This document shows, in pieces, positions 8,709 through 16,068 of a stretch of 43,014 nucleotides of DNA; position 1 is the stretch's first letter, and each line of letters starts with the position of its first letter. The position numbers and the translations under genes are program-made. The stretch covers positions 77,182 to 120,195 of the forward strand of contig CAJUFU010000001.1 of the NCBI GenBank assembly GCA_910585555.1. The letters are read 5' to 3'. The notes under the pieces were generated by a model. It was not told where the DNA came from and did no database searches. It worked only from the letters and a program-made list of their open reading frames with translations. Source of the DNA: an uncultured Lachnospiraceae bacterium (GTDB taxonomy: Bacteria; Bacillota; Clostridia; Lachnospirales; Lachnospiraceae).

Positions 8709-9710
8709 TTAGCGACAAGTATCCCGTAGCACAAGTTCCGCTTCAAAGGTCTTGGTCTGCGCTTCTTTACCCGGATTTGCAATCGCTGCAAGCAAAAGCT
8801 CCACACCCGCTTTTCCCATTTCATAAAGGGGCTGGCGCATGGTGCTCAAGGCAGGGAACAGGATGTCCCTGGATACCGGCGTATCGTCGTCAAATCCGAT
8901 TACTGCAAGGTCATTTGGGACGGAAAGTCCGGCTTCTTGTGCGGCTCGCAGGACGCCGTAGGCGGGTTTGTCGGCTCCCGCGAAGCAGGCATCCGGTCTT
9001 TTGCCCTCTGCAAGGAGCCGCTTCATCTGCTGATAGGCAAGCTTCTCGTAACAGTCGGCATAAAGGATAGAGTCGGCCCCGAGCGGTATTTTGTAATCGT
9101 GCATGGCGGCAACGAAGCCGTTGAGCCGTTCCAGGGATACATCGTAGTTCATATCGTTGGTGACATGCAGGATATTGCGGTATCCTTGTTTGATCAGATG
9201 CTCAGTGGCTGTGTAGGCGCCGTGAAAATTGTCCAGCAGGATTTTATTTACTTTACAGTCGGCGGGATTGCTTTCAATCAGGACACAGTTGACGGACTTA
9301 GCGGCGATATCCCGAAAAAGGGCCTCATCCTGACGGTGGCTGCCGTATGCAATGATGCCGTCCGTGCGCCCCTGGGAAAAATAGTCCACATATTTCATTC
9401 TGGTGGCCGTGTCCCTGCGGCTGCTGCAAAACAACATATTATAGCCGTGTTCCTCCCCGGCGTCCTGCAGCCCATTGATCAGGTTGAAAAAGAAGTCGTT
9501 GCAAAGATCGTCCATGACAACGCCGATGGTCATGGTCTTTTGCAGTACCAATGCCCGGGCAAGGCCGTTGGGGACATAGTTGTGTTTCTCCATGATTTCC
9601 AAGATCTTTTGACGGTTCTTTTGACTGACACCGGGTTTGTTGTTGAGCACTCTGGAAACCAGGGTTCTTGACACATTGGCCTCACTGGCAATTTCGGATA
9701 TGGTTGCCAT
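8709..9710 (-). CDS. LacI-family transcriptional repressor
   Basis: The product is 333 residues. It has an N-terminal helix-turn-helix and hinge, ISEIASEANVSRTLVSRVLNNKPGVSQKNRQKILEI split over residues 4-40, with NYVPNGLARAL as the hinge. A periplasmic-binding-protein-like effector domain follows, with TIGVVMDDL, ADKPAYGVLRAAQEAGLSVP and LAVIGFDDD. It is the usual length. It is encoded upstream of the GH4 gene in the same direction and divergently from a BadF-type sugar kinase. A near-perfect 16-bp LacI-type palindrome at the kinase promoter (9884-9899) is the likely target, and autoregulation is possible. The inducer is probably a sugar or sugar phosphate related to the GH4 substrate (inference). 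Confidence 0.93.
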   Translation of the reverse strand: MATISEIASEANVSRTLVSRVLNNKPGVSQKNRQKILEIMEKHNYVPNGLARALVLQKTMTIGVVMDDLCNDFFFNLINGLQDAGEEHGYNMLFCSSRRDTATRMKYVDYFSQGRTDGIIAYGSHRQDEALFRDIAAKSVNCVLIESNPADCKVNKILLDNFHGAYTATEHLIKQGYRNILHVTNDMNYDVSLERLNGFVAAMHDYKIPLGADSILYADCYEKLAYQQMKRLLAEGKRPDACFAGADKPAYGVLRAAQEAGLSVPNDLAVIGFDDDTPVSRDILFPALSTMRQPLYEMGKAGVELLLAAIANPGKEAQTKTFEAELVLRDTCR

Positions 9711-9767
9711 AGGCAGTTCTCCTTGTTGTAAGTGGATTGTTTTTAATGTTTCAAATTTTACATTTAA

Positions 9768-9795
9768 AGTGTAGCATAGTGTTTCAAAAAGTCAA
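9768..9795 (-). promoter_or_regulatory. Probable promoter of lacI-GH4
   Basis: On the minus strand, TTGACT (9795-9790) and TACACT (9773-9768) are separated by 16 bases, 58 bases before the lacI start. Two GTTTCAAA direct repeats lie at 9748-9755 and 9780-9787. An imperfect palindrome AATGT-N10-ACATT at 9745-9764, just downstream of the promoter, could be an autoregulatory operator. Confidence 0.5.
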
Positions 9796-9843
9796 TATGA
9801 AATTGTAAAATACATGTGAAAAGGATAAAAATAATAAAAGAGA

Positions 9844-9872
9844 TTGACAAGGAGGGGTGAAATCTATATGAT
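9844..9872 (+). promoter_or_regulatory. Strong sigma-A promoter of the BadF-type kinase
   Basis: Consensus TTGACA (9844-9849), a 17-base spacer and TATGAT (9867-9872). The predicted transcription start near 9879 abuts the LacI-type operator. Confidence 0.8.
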
Positions 9873-9883
9873 AGAGATGAAAA

Positions 9884-9899
9884 TGTAAATCGATTCACA
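9884..9899. promoter_or_regulatory. LacI-type operator
   Basis: TGTAAATCGATTCACA is a 16-bp palindrome (only the 4th/13th pair mismatched) centred on CG, the typical geometry of LacI/GalR-family sites. It sits just after the expected transcription start of the kinase promoter, so binding should block early elongation or initiation. The divergent lacI gene is the obvious candidate regulator. Confidence 0.75.
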
Positions 9900-9953
9900 C
9901 GTTGCTTTACATATTCATACAGGCAATTGACTTTCACAGAAGGGGGACGGATG

Positions 9954-10937
9954 ATGAGGTATCTTTTGGGAATTGATCAAGGGGGAACGAAGACGGCAGC
10001 TGCCGTTATGGGTGAGGATGGAAGGATACTTGGGAGTGCCCTCGTCAAGGGGTCCTATTTTCCGATTTTCGGGGTTTCACCGGCGTTAGACCGTATGGAA
10101 GAGGCCGCCGGGCTGGCAGTGGAGCAGGCGGGCATCCGCCAGGAAGATATTTCGCTTCTGACAGCCGGCGTTTCCGGCATCGATTGGCCGGGAGAAGATA
10201 AGATGATGGAAGAGGCGCTGCGGGATAGGATGAAATGGGAACGGATTATTGCCTGCAATGATATGATCAATGCTTTCTATACGGTAAGAGGGATTTCCCA
10301 CGGCATGGTTTTGTGTGCGGGAACCGGCATGAATGGGGCCATCATAGACGAGAGAGGCCGGCAGTTTGTCTTTGGGGATTATATGGAAGAAATGATGCAG
10401 GGCGGCAGTGGCCTGGCCCAGAGAGCCATACGGAAAGTCTTTGATGCCCAGATGGGACTGTGCCAGGAAACGGCCCTGACGGATTTGTTCTTAACATATG
10501 CCGGTGTAGATACAGTAGATCAGCTTCTTCATATGTATATGACAAAAGAGGGATTCTCCGGAAAAATCCGTTATCTGACGCCCGAGATTCTTAAGCTTGC
10601 AGGGCAGGGAGACGGGGAAACCTGCAGTGTGATAGAAGCTTTCGCCAATCGAACGGTTTCCTTTGTCTTTGCGGGTTTTCGCAAGATGGAACTTATGCCG
10701 GACAGGGAGAAAATCATACTGGCGGGAAGTGTATTCAAGGGAGAAGATAATTATCTTACCAGGCAGATTCTCTGTAAGATCAAGGAGAAGGAACCGGAAG
10801 CCGAGGTGGTGAAGGCCCAGTATGAGCCTGTGGTGGGCGCATGTGTTATGGGACTGCGCGCCCTGCGTTTGTATGGAGAAGAAATAGAACAAAACATTGC
10901 TGCCAGTGCCAAAGAGAAGGGATTGTGTGTGGTTTGA
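9954..10937 (+). CDS. BadF/BadG/BcrA-family kinase (GlcNAc kinase-like)
   Basis: The product is an ASKHA-fold sugar kinase of 327 residues. The phosphate-1 loop is GIDQGGTKTAAAVMGEDG at the N-terminus, the phosphate-2/connecting region is VLCAGTGMNGAIIDERG, and IILAGSVFKG is the adenosine-binding segment. These are typical of the N-acetylglucosamine kinase branch of the BadF/BadG family; the benzoyl-CoA reductase-type cysteines are absent. The start is ATG 9954, 7 bases after AGGGGG (9941-9946); ATG 9951 is an alternative. It is divergent from lacI and preceded by a consensus promoter plus a LacI-type operator, so it is probably co-regulated with the GH4 gene. It may phosphorylate the monosaccharide released by GH4, or the disaccharide before it (inference). 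Confidence 0.85.
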   Translation: MRYLLGIDQGGTKTAAAVMGEDGRILGSALVKGSYFPIFGVSPALDRMEEAAGLAVEQAGIRQEDISLLTAGVSGIDWPGEDKMMEEALRDRMKWERIIACNDMINAFYTVRGISHGMVLCAGTGMNGAIIDERGRQFVFGDYMEEMMQGGSGLAQRAIRKVFDAQMGLCQETALTDLFLTYAGVDTVDQLLHMYMTKEGFSGKIRYLTPEILKLAGQGDGETCSVIEAFANRTVSFVFAGFRKMELMPDREKIILAGSVFKGEDNYLTRQILCKIKEKEPEAEVVKAQYEPVVGACVMGLRALRLYGEEIEQNIAASAKEKGLCVV

Positions 10938-10955
10938 CGAAATGCGACAAAAGAT

Positions 10956-11021
10956 GATGCAACTTTGATGCAAAAAGTATGACACTTTGATGCAACTTAG
11001 ATGAAATTCTGATGCAGCCCT
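10956..11021 (+). repeat. Six degenerate 11-bp tandem repeats
   Basis: Consecutive units of exactly 11 bases: GATGCAACTTT, GATGCAAAAAG, TATGACACTTT, GATGCAACTTA, GATGAAATTCT, GATGCAGCCCT. The GATGcaa core repeats close to one helical turn apart. It fills the gap between the kinase and the amidase-deacetylase gene. Confidence 0.75.
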
Positions 11022-11054
11022 TTTGTATGCTTGATGTTAGAAAGTATACAAAAG
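11020..11054 (+). repeat. 9-bp inverted repeat before the amidase-deacetylase start
   Basis: CTTTTGTAT (11020-11028) and ATACAAAAG (11046-11054) are perfect complements with a 17-base loop. The 3' arm ends 6 bases before the AGGAGG at 11061. If translation starts at 11078 this is a 5'-leader hairpin that could influence ribosome access, or an operator. Confidence 0.55.
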
Positions 11055-11077
11055 AGTTTGAGGAGGCGCATCAGGAT

Positions 11078-12622
11078 ATGTATGGAGAATCATCGTTTAC
11101 CTGGGAATATGTCTGCGGTTATGAGACTAGAGAGCAGAGAAAGAGACGCTTGTCCAGGCGGGCATATGTTTGGATGATGATACTTTGTTTTGGTTGCATT
11201 ACGGCGGCAATATCCATGCGGTTTGCTGCGGCGGGAGGACTTGGCGTGCTCACAGAGAGCCTGGGAAATGCATGGATGACCGGCGAAAAGACTGTGCCGC
11301 CGGAGTGTCTGACAGACAGCGGCGCCGGTATGGAGGCTGGGGCGATAGAGGACATCTACATCGTAGAAGCCCGGGGGATTGTGATACCCCTTCGCAAGAT
11401 AACAAAACAGCCGGCGTCGGTGCTGCAGAGGGCGGCTTTAGATGTGGATAAGATTGTCCGGGCAGTGGCTGGGACGAAGCATATTCCCACTGTTTACCTG
11501 GACCCGGGACATGGCGGTGCGGACGAGGGCTGCGCCAGAGACGGCGTCTTGGAGAAAGATTTGAACTTGGCCATTGCTTTGCTGGTGCGGGACAAACTGG
11601 AAGAACAAGGTTACCGGGTGCTTATGTCCAGGGACGCTGACAGTTATGTTCCGAAAGAGAAGCGGGTAGAGGAGGCCAACAAGGCGGGGGCTGATATCTA
11701 TATCAGCATTCATCAGAATGCCACGGATGAGGGCGCAGGCGTAAGCGGGATGGAAGTATGGTATGCGGGAGATGATTCCGGGCGTGACAGCAAGAGACTG
11801 GCTCAGCTGATTCAGCAGCAGACCATAAAGAGTACGGGCGCAGCAAAACGCCAGCTGCGGGGCGATGCGGATTTTCATGTGACAGGAAGCACCACCATGC
11901 CCGCCTGTCTGATTGAGACAGGATTTCTCACAAACAAAGCGGAACGCAGGCTGCTTGGCCTTGCCGAGTATCAGCAGCAGATCGCGGACGGAATCGTGCG
12001 GGGCGTTTCCTACTATTTCCATCCAAAGACCATGTATTTGACGTTTGATGACGGGCCTTCTGAAGAAAATACCCAGAAGGTGCTTGACATTCTACGGGAC
12101 AGGAATATTAAGGCCACTTTCTTTCTGGTGGGCGAGAATGTGAGAAAGCATCCGGAAATGGCGCGCAGGATTGTGGCCGAGGGGCATACCATTGGCATCC
12201 ACTGCGACCGGCATGATTATGAAACCCTGTATGAGAGCGTGGACAGCTATGTGGCGGATTTTGAAAAGGCCAGGCAGACAATCTATGAGGTGACAGGGGT
12301 GGAGACAAAGTTGTTTCGCTTTCCGGGCGGCAGCGTCAATGCCTTTAACCAGGAAACAGGAGAGGCTATCATACAGGAGATGAAATCCAGAGGCTACCTA
12401 TATTATGACTGGAACGCCAGCTTGGAGGACGCGGTCAAAAATCCCAATCCCGAGAGGTTGATTGTCAATGGTGTGGACTCAACGCTTGGCCGTCAAAAAG
12501 TAATCCTCCTTGCCCATGATGTGGTGGGCAGCACGGGAGTTTGTCTGGAAGAACTGCTAGACAGTCTGCCGGAGTATGAAATGCGGCCTCTGCATGAAGG
12601 GGTGGAACCGATTTGGTTTTAA
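11078..12622 (+). CDS. Fused N-acetylmuramoyl-L-alanine amidase and polysaccharide deacetylase
   Basis: This is a cell-wall enzyme of 514 residues. After a basic stretch (RKRRLSRR) comes a membrane segment (about 30-50), then an Amidase_3 domain (about 140-310). That domain has zinc ligands His145 (LDPGHGG), Glu159 and His212 (SIHQNA) and catalytic Glu280 (CLIETGF). A NodB deacetylase domain follows (about 318-500): TFDDGP (322-327), His375/His379 (HCDRH), RFPGG, DWNAS and ILLAHD. All canonical residues of both domains are present, so both should be active. It could cut the stem peptide from muramic acid and deacetylate the glycan. ATG 11078 follows AGGAGG (11061-11066) by 11 bases. The frame opens at 11012 (ATG without SD, inside the 11-bp repeats), adding 22 residues; that start cannot be excluded. 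Confidence 0.88.
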   Translation: MYGESSFTWEYVCGYETREQRKRRLSRRAYVWMMILCFGCITAAISMRFAAAGGLGVLTESLGNAWMTGEKTVPPECLTDSGAGMEAGAIEDIYIVEARGIVIPLRKITKQPASVLQRAALDVDKIVRAVAGTKHIPTVYLDPGHGGADEGCARDGVLEKDLNLAIALLVRDKLEEQGYRVLMSRDADSYVPKEKRVEEANKAGADIYISIHQNATDEGAGVSGMEVWYAGDDSGRDSKRLAQLIQQQTIKSTGAAKRQLRGDADFHVTGSTTMPACLIETGFLTNKAERRLLGLAEYQQQIADGIVRGVSYYFHPKTMYLTFDDGPSEENTQKVLDILRDRNIKATFFLVGENVRKHPEMARRIVAEGHTIGIHCDRHDYETLYESVDSYVADFEKARQTIYEVTGVETKLFRFPGGSVNAFNQETGEAIIQEMKSRGYLYYDWNASLEDAVKNPNPERLIVNGVDSTLGRQKVILLAHDVVGSTGVCLEELLDSLPEYEMRPLHEGVEPIWF

Positions 12623-12712
12623 GGGGCAGCGGTCTTTGTCAAAAGACAGAAAAAGATGGTAAAAGAAGAGAATAACTTAATCTAAATAAAAAATAAAAAT
12701 GGAATAGAACAT

Positions 12713-12740
12713 TGAATGTGCTCCTTTAAGATGCTAGAAT
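12713..12740 (+). promoter_or_regulatory. Probable promoter of degV
   Basis: TTGAAT (12713-12718), a 16-base spacer and TAGAAT (12735-12740), 36 bases before the degV start, in an AT-rich stretch. Confidence 0.6.
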
Positions 12741-12776
12741 GTAAAGAACGTTAACATTGTGAAGGAGTGCATTTTT

Positions 12777-13664
12777 ATGCTTAGAATCATTACGGATTCG
12801 GCCTCAGATCTGCCAAAGGAGTATATCCGGGCACATAAACTGCATGTCATCCCAACGCCGGTGGTGATTGACGATGTGGATTACTTCGATGGAGATACGA
12901 TTCAAACCGGGGAATTTTATAGGATTTTGGATGACATCAAGAGAGACGTAAAGACATACCATATCAATCCGGCCATGTTTGCGGACGCTTTCTGTCCCTA
13001 TGCCAAAGCCGGGGATACCGTCATTTACCTTTGCTTTTCCACAGGCATCGCCGGCACCTATAATGCGGCTAACGTGGCGAAAGATACGGTACGCGAGGAA
13101 TATCCGGATTTTGATCTGACGATCATAGATTCCAAATGTGCGTCCATCGGGTTTGGGCTGGTGGTGTCTAAGCTTGTCGAGATGCTGGAAAAAGGCGCGT
13201 CTAAGGAAGAGCTCATTGAGGCGGCGGACTATTTTATTTCCCATGTGCGGCATGTGTTCACGGTGCACACACTGGCCTATCTGATCAAGGGCGGCAGGCT
13301 GACGAAGTTTAAGGGTACGCTGGCGGAGACGTTAGATATGAAACCGGTCCTGATTGTGGATGAAAAGGGCGCACTTTCGGTGATAAAGACTGTGCGCGGG
13401 CGTAAGAAATCCCTGCGTTATCTGTTAGAATATGCCAAGGAAAACGGCTGGCATTTAGAGGAACAGAGGGTTGCCTTATGCCATGGAGAAGATGAGGAAG
13501 GGCGGGATTATATGCTCTCTATGATTGCGGAGGAAATACATCCTAAGTCCGTGTTGGTGGGAACAGTAGGCTGCGCGATCGGTGCTCATACCGGGCGCGG
13601 AATCATAGGATTCTGCTTTTTTGACGCGGATGAGGGAAAGTATAAGAAGTATTTTGAAACGTAG
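12777..13664 (+). CDS. degV: DegV-family fatty-acid-binding protein
   Basis: DegV/FakB-type proteins bind a fatty acid in a deep cleft and, with FakA kinase, present it for acyl-phosphate formation. The 295-residue product has the N-terminal IITDSASDLPKEYI signature, the CFSTGIAGTYNAAN lipid-headgroup loop (STG), and HTLAYLIKGGRLTKFKGT followed by LDMKPVLIVDEKG. ATG 12777 follows AAGGAG (12762-12767) by 9 bases; the GTG at 12759 lies before the ribosome binding site. No FakA gene is in the window. It has its own promoter. The following gntR is 33 bases downstream and may be partly cotranscribed. Confidence 0.92.
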   Translation: MLRIITDSASDLPKEYIRAHKLHVIPTPVVIDDVDYFDGDTIQTGEFYRILDDIKRDVKTYHINPAMFADAFCPYAKAGDTVIYLCFSTGIAGTYNAANVAKDTVREEYPDFDLTIIDSKCASIGFGLVVSKLVEMLEKGASKEELIEAADYFISHVRHVFTVHTLAYLIKGGRLTKFKGTLAETLDMKPVLIVDEKGALSVIKTVRGRKKSLRYLLEYAKENGWHLEEQRVALCHGEDEEGRDYMLSMIAEEIHPKSVLVGTVGCAIGAHTGRGIIGFCFFDADEGKYKKYFET

Positions 13665-13697
13665 CGCCTGCATGGAAGCGATTGGAGAAAGACGGTT

Positions 13698-14420
13698 ATG
13701 CACAGTCTGATAAAAACGAGCAAGAAGTCCCTGGGTGCCCGGACAGAGGACGAGCTTATGAAATATATTCTGCAAAAGCCCGTGGAACCGGGACAGAAAA
13801 TGCCCAACGAATTTGAGCTGGCGGAGCAGTTTGGCGTGGGAAGGAGCACCATCAGAGAGGCGGTGAAGGGGCTTGTATCACGGGGCATTCTGGAAGTGCG
13901 CAGAGGCTCCGGCACTTATGTGATCAATACCAACTCTATTGAAGTGGACCCGCTGGGATTTGGCAAGATAGAGGACAAATACAAACTGGCTTTGGATTTG
14001 TTTGAAGTACGGCTTATGATTGAGCCGGAGATTGCGGCGCTGGCCTGCAGAAGCGCATCGGCGGAAGAACTTAAGGAACTGAAACGGTTGTGCGACGAGA
14101 CGGAATACCTGTATCGGAACGGCCGCAATCATATCAGCAAGGATATAGAATTTCACACCTGTATTGCCCGGTGCAGCAAGAATCAGGTGGTGGAGACTTT
14201 GCTGCCGGTGATTAATACGGCGGTCTATACGTTCGCCAATCTGACCCATCATATGTTGATGGAGGAAACGATTAAGACACACCGGGCGGTGACGGATGCC
14301 ATTGCGCATCGTGATTCGGTAGGCGCCAAATGTGCTATGATGATGCATTTGACTTATAACCGCCAGACGATTATGAAGATTATGGAAGAACGGGAAAAAG
14401 GCAATACATCAGACAAATAA
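13698..14420 (+). CDS. FadR-subfamily GntR regulator of sugar-acid catabolism
   Basis: The product is 240 residues. It has an N-terminal winged helix (about 10-75) with LAEQFGVGRSTIREAVKGLVSRGILEVRRGSGTYV split as helix-turn-helix plus wing. The FCD effector domain (about 90-230) has metal-binding-type residues in LFEVRLMIEPEIAALA, DIEFHTCIA and ETIKTHRAVTDAI. FCD regulators usually bind carboxylated sugars or organic acids. It is followed by its own terminator and then the permease-dehydratase-aldolase-kinase operon. Two copies of ACRTCAGATGT flank the operon promoter and are the likely binding sites. GGAGAAAG upstream supports the start. The ligand is probably the imported sugar acid or KDG (inference). 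Confidence 0.92.
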   Translation: MHSLIKTSKKSLGARTEDELMKYILQKPVEPGQKMPNEFELAEQFGVGRSTIREAVKGLVSRGILEVRRGSGTYVINTNSIEVDPLGFGKIEDKYKLALDLFEVRLMIEPEIAALACRSASAEELKELKRLCDETEYLYRNGRNHISKDIEFHTCIARCSKNQVVETLLPVINTAVYTFANLTHHMLMEETIKTHRAVTDAIAHRDSVGAKCAMMMHLTYNRQTIMKIMEEREKGNTSDK

Positions 14421-14472
14421 GATACTTCTACAGACGACTGATAAAAATGAATAGTAATAATACACAAATGAG

Positions 14473-14506
14473 GATGGAATTTAGAGGATAAATTCCGTCT
14501 TTTTTT
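14473..14506 (+). terminator. Rho-independent terminator after gntR
   Basis: GATGGAATTTA (14473-14483) and TAAATTCCGTC (14489-14499) form an 11-bp stem with one T-G pair and a 5-base loop, followed by seven T. Confidence 0.92.
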
Positions 14507-14533
14507 GTGTAAAAGGTAGAATGAGAAATAAAG

Positions 14534-14544
14534 ACATCAGATGT
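14534..14544. promoter_or_regulatory. Candidate GntR operator 1
   Basis: ACATCAGATGT is a perfect 5+1+5 palindrome immediately upstream of the -35 box of the gntP promoter, embedded in AAGACATCAGATGTATT. Confidence 0.6.
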
Positions 14545-14545
14545 A

Positions 14546-14574
14546 TTGAACAAAAATGAGGGAAAATATATAAT
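14546..14574 (+). promoter_or_regulatory. Promoter of the gntP operon
   Basis: TTGAAC (14546-14551), a 17-base spacer and TATAAT (14569-14574). A perfect inverted repeat GGGAAAAT-ATATA-ATTTTCCC (14560-14580) is centred on the -10 box and could be a further protein-binding site. Confidence 0.75.
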
Positions 14575-14593
14575 TTTCCCATAATAACATAAG

Positions 14594-14604
14594 ACGTCAG
14601 ATGT
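14594..14604. promoter_or_regulatory. Candidate GntR operator 2
   Basis: ACGTCAGATGT repeats operator 1 with one change (CAT to CGT), in the context AAGACGTCAGATGTTAT. It lies just downstream of the expected transcription start, 60 bases from operator 1. Confidence 0.6.
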
Positions 14605-14669
14605 TATAAAAGGGTGCAAAAAAGTAAAAATAGAAGAGACTCATATAAAAGAGAAGGAGGTTTCAAATT

Positions 14670-16028
14670 ATGGCGGGTGAAGTTGCGGCATTGAATCCAA
14701 CCAGATTGGTATTGGCAGCAATTCTGGGGCTTGCGGTATTACTCTTGCTGATTATTAAGTTTAAAGTACAGGCGATGGTTTCGATCTTGGTTGGGGCGAT
14801 TGTGATTGGGCTTGGGGCTGGGATGCCTTTTGCGGATATTGTCACGGCGGTGAATGACGGAATCGGAAATACTTTGAAGGGCATCGCTCTGCTGGTAGGT
14901 CTGGGTTCTATGTTTGGAGCGATTCTGGAGGCTTCGGGAGGGGCGCAGACTCTGGCGGTCAGTATGGTCAAATGGTTTGGGGATAAGAAGGCGGCATGGG
15001 CGCTGGGGATTACAGGTTTGGTCATCGCAATGCCCGTATTCTTTGACGCAGGATTGATCATCCTCATTCCCCTTGCGTTCTCCCTGGCGAAGAGGACGAA
15101 TCGTTCTTCCTTGTTCTATGCGATTCCGTTACTTGCCGGATTGGCTGTGGGTCATGCGTTTATTCCGCCCACACCGGGACCGGTGCTGGTGGCCACGATG
15201 CTGAATGTAGAGCTTGGATGGGTGATCATGGTAGGCGTTTTGTGCGGTATTTTCTCTATGATTGTGGCGGGACCTGTTTGGGGCGCCATCTGCGGTAATA
15301 AATATATGGTTCCGGTGCCGGAACATGTGGCCAATCAGGCGGATTTCGATGAATCCAAACTTCCCAATTTCTGGACGATCGTAGGAATTATTCTGATTCC
15401 GCTGGTACTGATTATTTTGGATTCTGTGTCAGGCGTGATACCGGCCTTGAGCGGGTTAGCGCCAATCTTCGGGTTTTTGGGAGAACCGTTTGTGGCACTG
15501 CTCATTGCAACCATTGCGGCAATGTTTATTCTCGGTTTGAAACATGGTTATACGATGAAAGATTTGGAGAACATTATGACCAAATCATTGGAGCCTACCG
15601 GGCTGATTCTGCTGGTGACTGCCTGCGGCGGTGTGCTGCGGTATATGCTGCAGTATTCGGGCTTAGGCGATCTGATAGGCAATGCGGTATCCTCCGCAAA
15701 TCTGCCCATCGTCGTGGTAGCGTTTATTGTGGCGGCGTTGGTCAGAATCTGTGTGGGTTCCGCAACGGTTGCTATGACTATGGCAGCAGGCATTATTGCG
15801 GCAATGCCCGGCATAGCGGATTTTTCACCCTTGTACTTGGCGTGCACGACGGCGGCGGTAGCAGGCGGTGCAACCGTATGTTCTCACTTTAATGATTCCG
15901 GGTTCTGGCTGGTAAAATCTTTGGTAGGGATGGACGAGAAGACCACCTTAAAGACATGGACGATCATGGAGACACTGGTGGGAGGAACCGGATTTGTGGT
16001 AGCACTTATCATTTCGTTTTTTGCATAA
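14670..16028 (+). CDS. gntP: GntP-family gluconate/sugar-acid permease
   Basis: This integral membrane proton symporter for gluconate-like acids has 452 residues and about 12 hydrophobic segments. Family signatures include MPVFFDAGLIILIPLAFSLAK, AGLAVGHAFIPPTPGPV, ICVGSATVAMTMAAGI and CSHFNDSGFWLVKS. The start at 14670 has AAGGAGG (14654-14660) nine bases upstream. It is first in the operon gntP-dehydratase-aldolase-kinase behind a GntR-flanked promoter. The family alone does not decide between gluconate, galactonate, other aldonates or glycerate-like acids; the downstream genes argue for an aldonate. Confidence 0.93.
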   Translation: MAGEVAALNPTRLVLAAILGLAVLLLLIIKFKVQAMVSILVGAIVIGLGAGMPFADIVTAVNDGIGNTLKGIALLVGLGSMFGAILEASGGAQTLAVSMVKWFGDKKAAWALGITGLVIAMPVFFDAGLIILIPLAFSLAKRTNRSSLFYAIPLLAGLAVGHAFIPPTPGPVLVATMLNVELGWVIMVGVLCGIFSMIVAGPVWGAICGNKYMVPVPEHVANQADFDESKLPNFWTIVGIILIPLVLIILDSVSGVIPALSGLAPIFGFLGEPFVALLIATIAAMFILGLKHGYTMKDLENIMTKSLEPTGLILLVTACGGVLRYMLQYSGLGDLIGNAVSSANLPIVVVAFIVAALVRICVGSATVAMTMAAGIIAAMPGIADFSPLYLACTTAAVAGGATVCSHFNDSGFWLVKSLVGMDEKTTLKTWTIMETLVGGTGFVVALIISFFA

Positions 16029-16068
16029 GTTGTTAAAACCCAGATAAAACAGGAAGGAGAGAAAGAGA

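Noticed and set aside
10956..11021. Possible CRISPR-like array
   Set aside because: The units are 11 bases with no spacers and no cas genes are nearby; it is a simple tandem repeat.
12630..12650. Hairpin GTCTTT-GTCA-AAAGAC after the amidase-deacetylase gene
   Set aside because: Only six pairs and followed by AGAAAAAG, not a T run; too weak to call a terminator.
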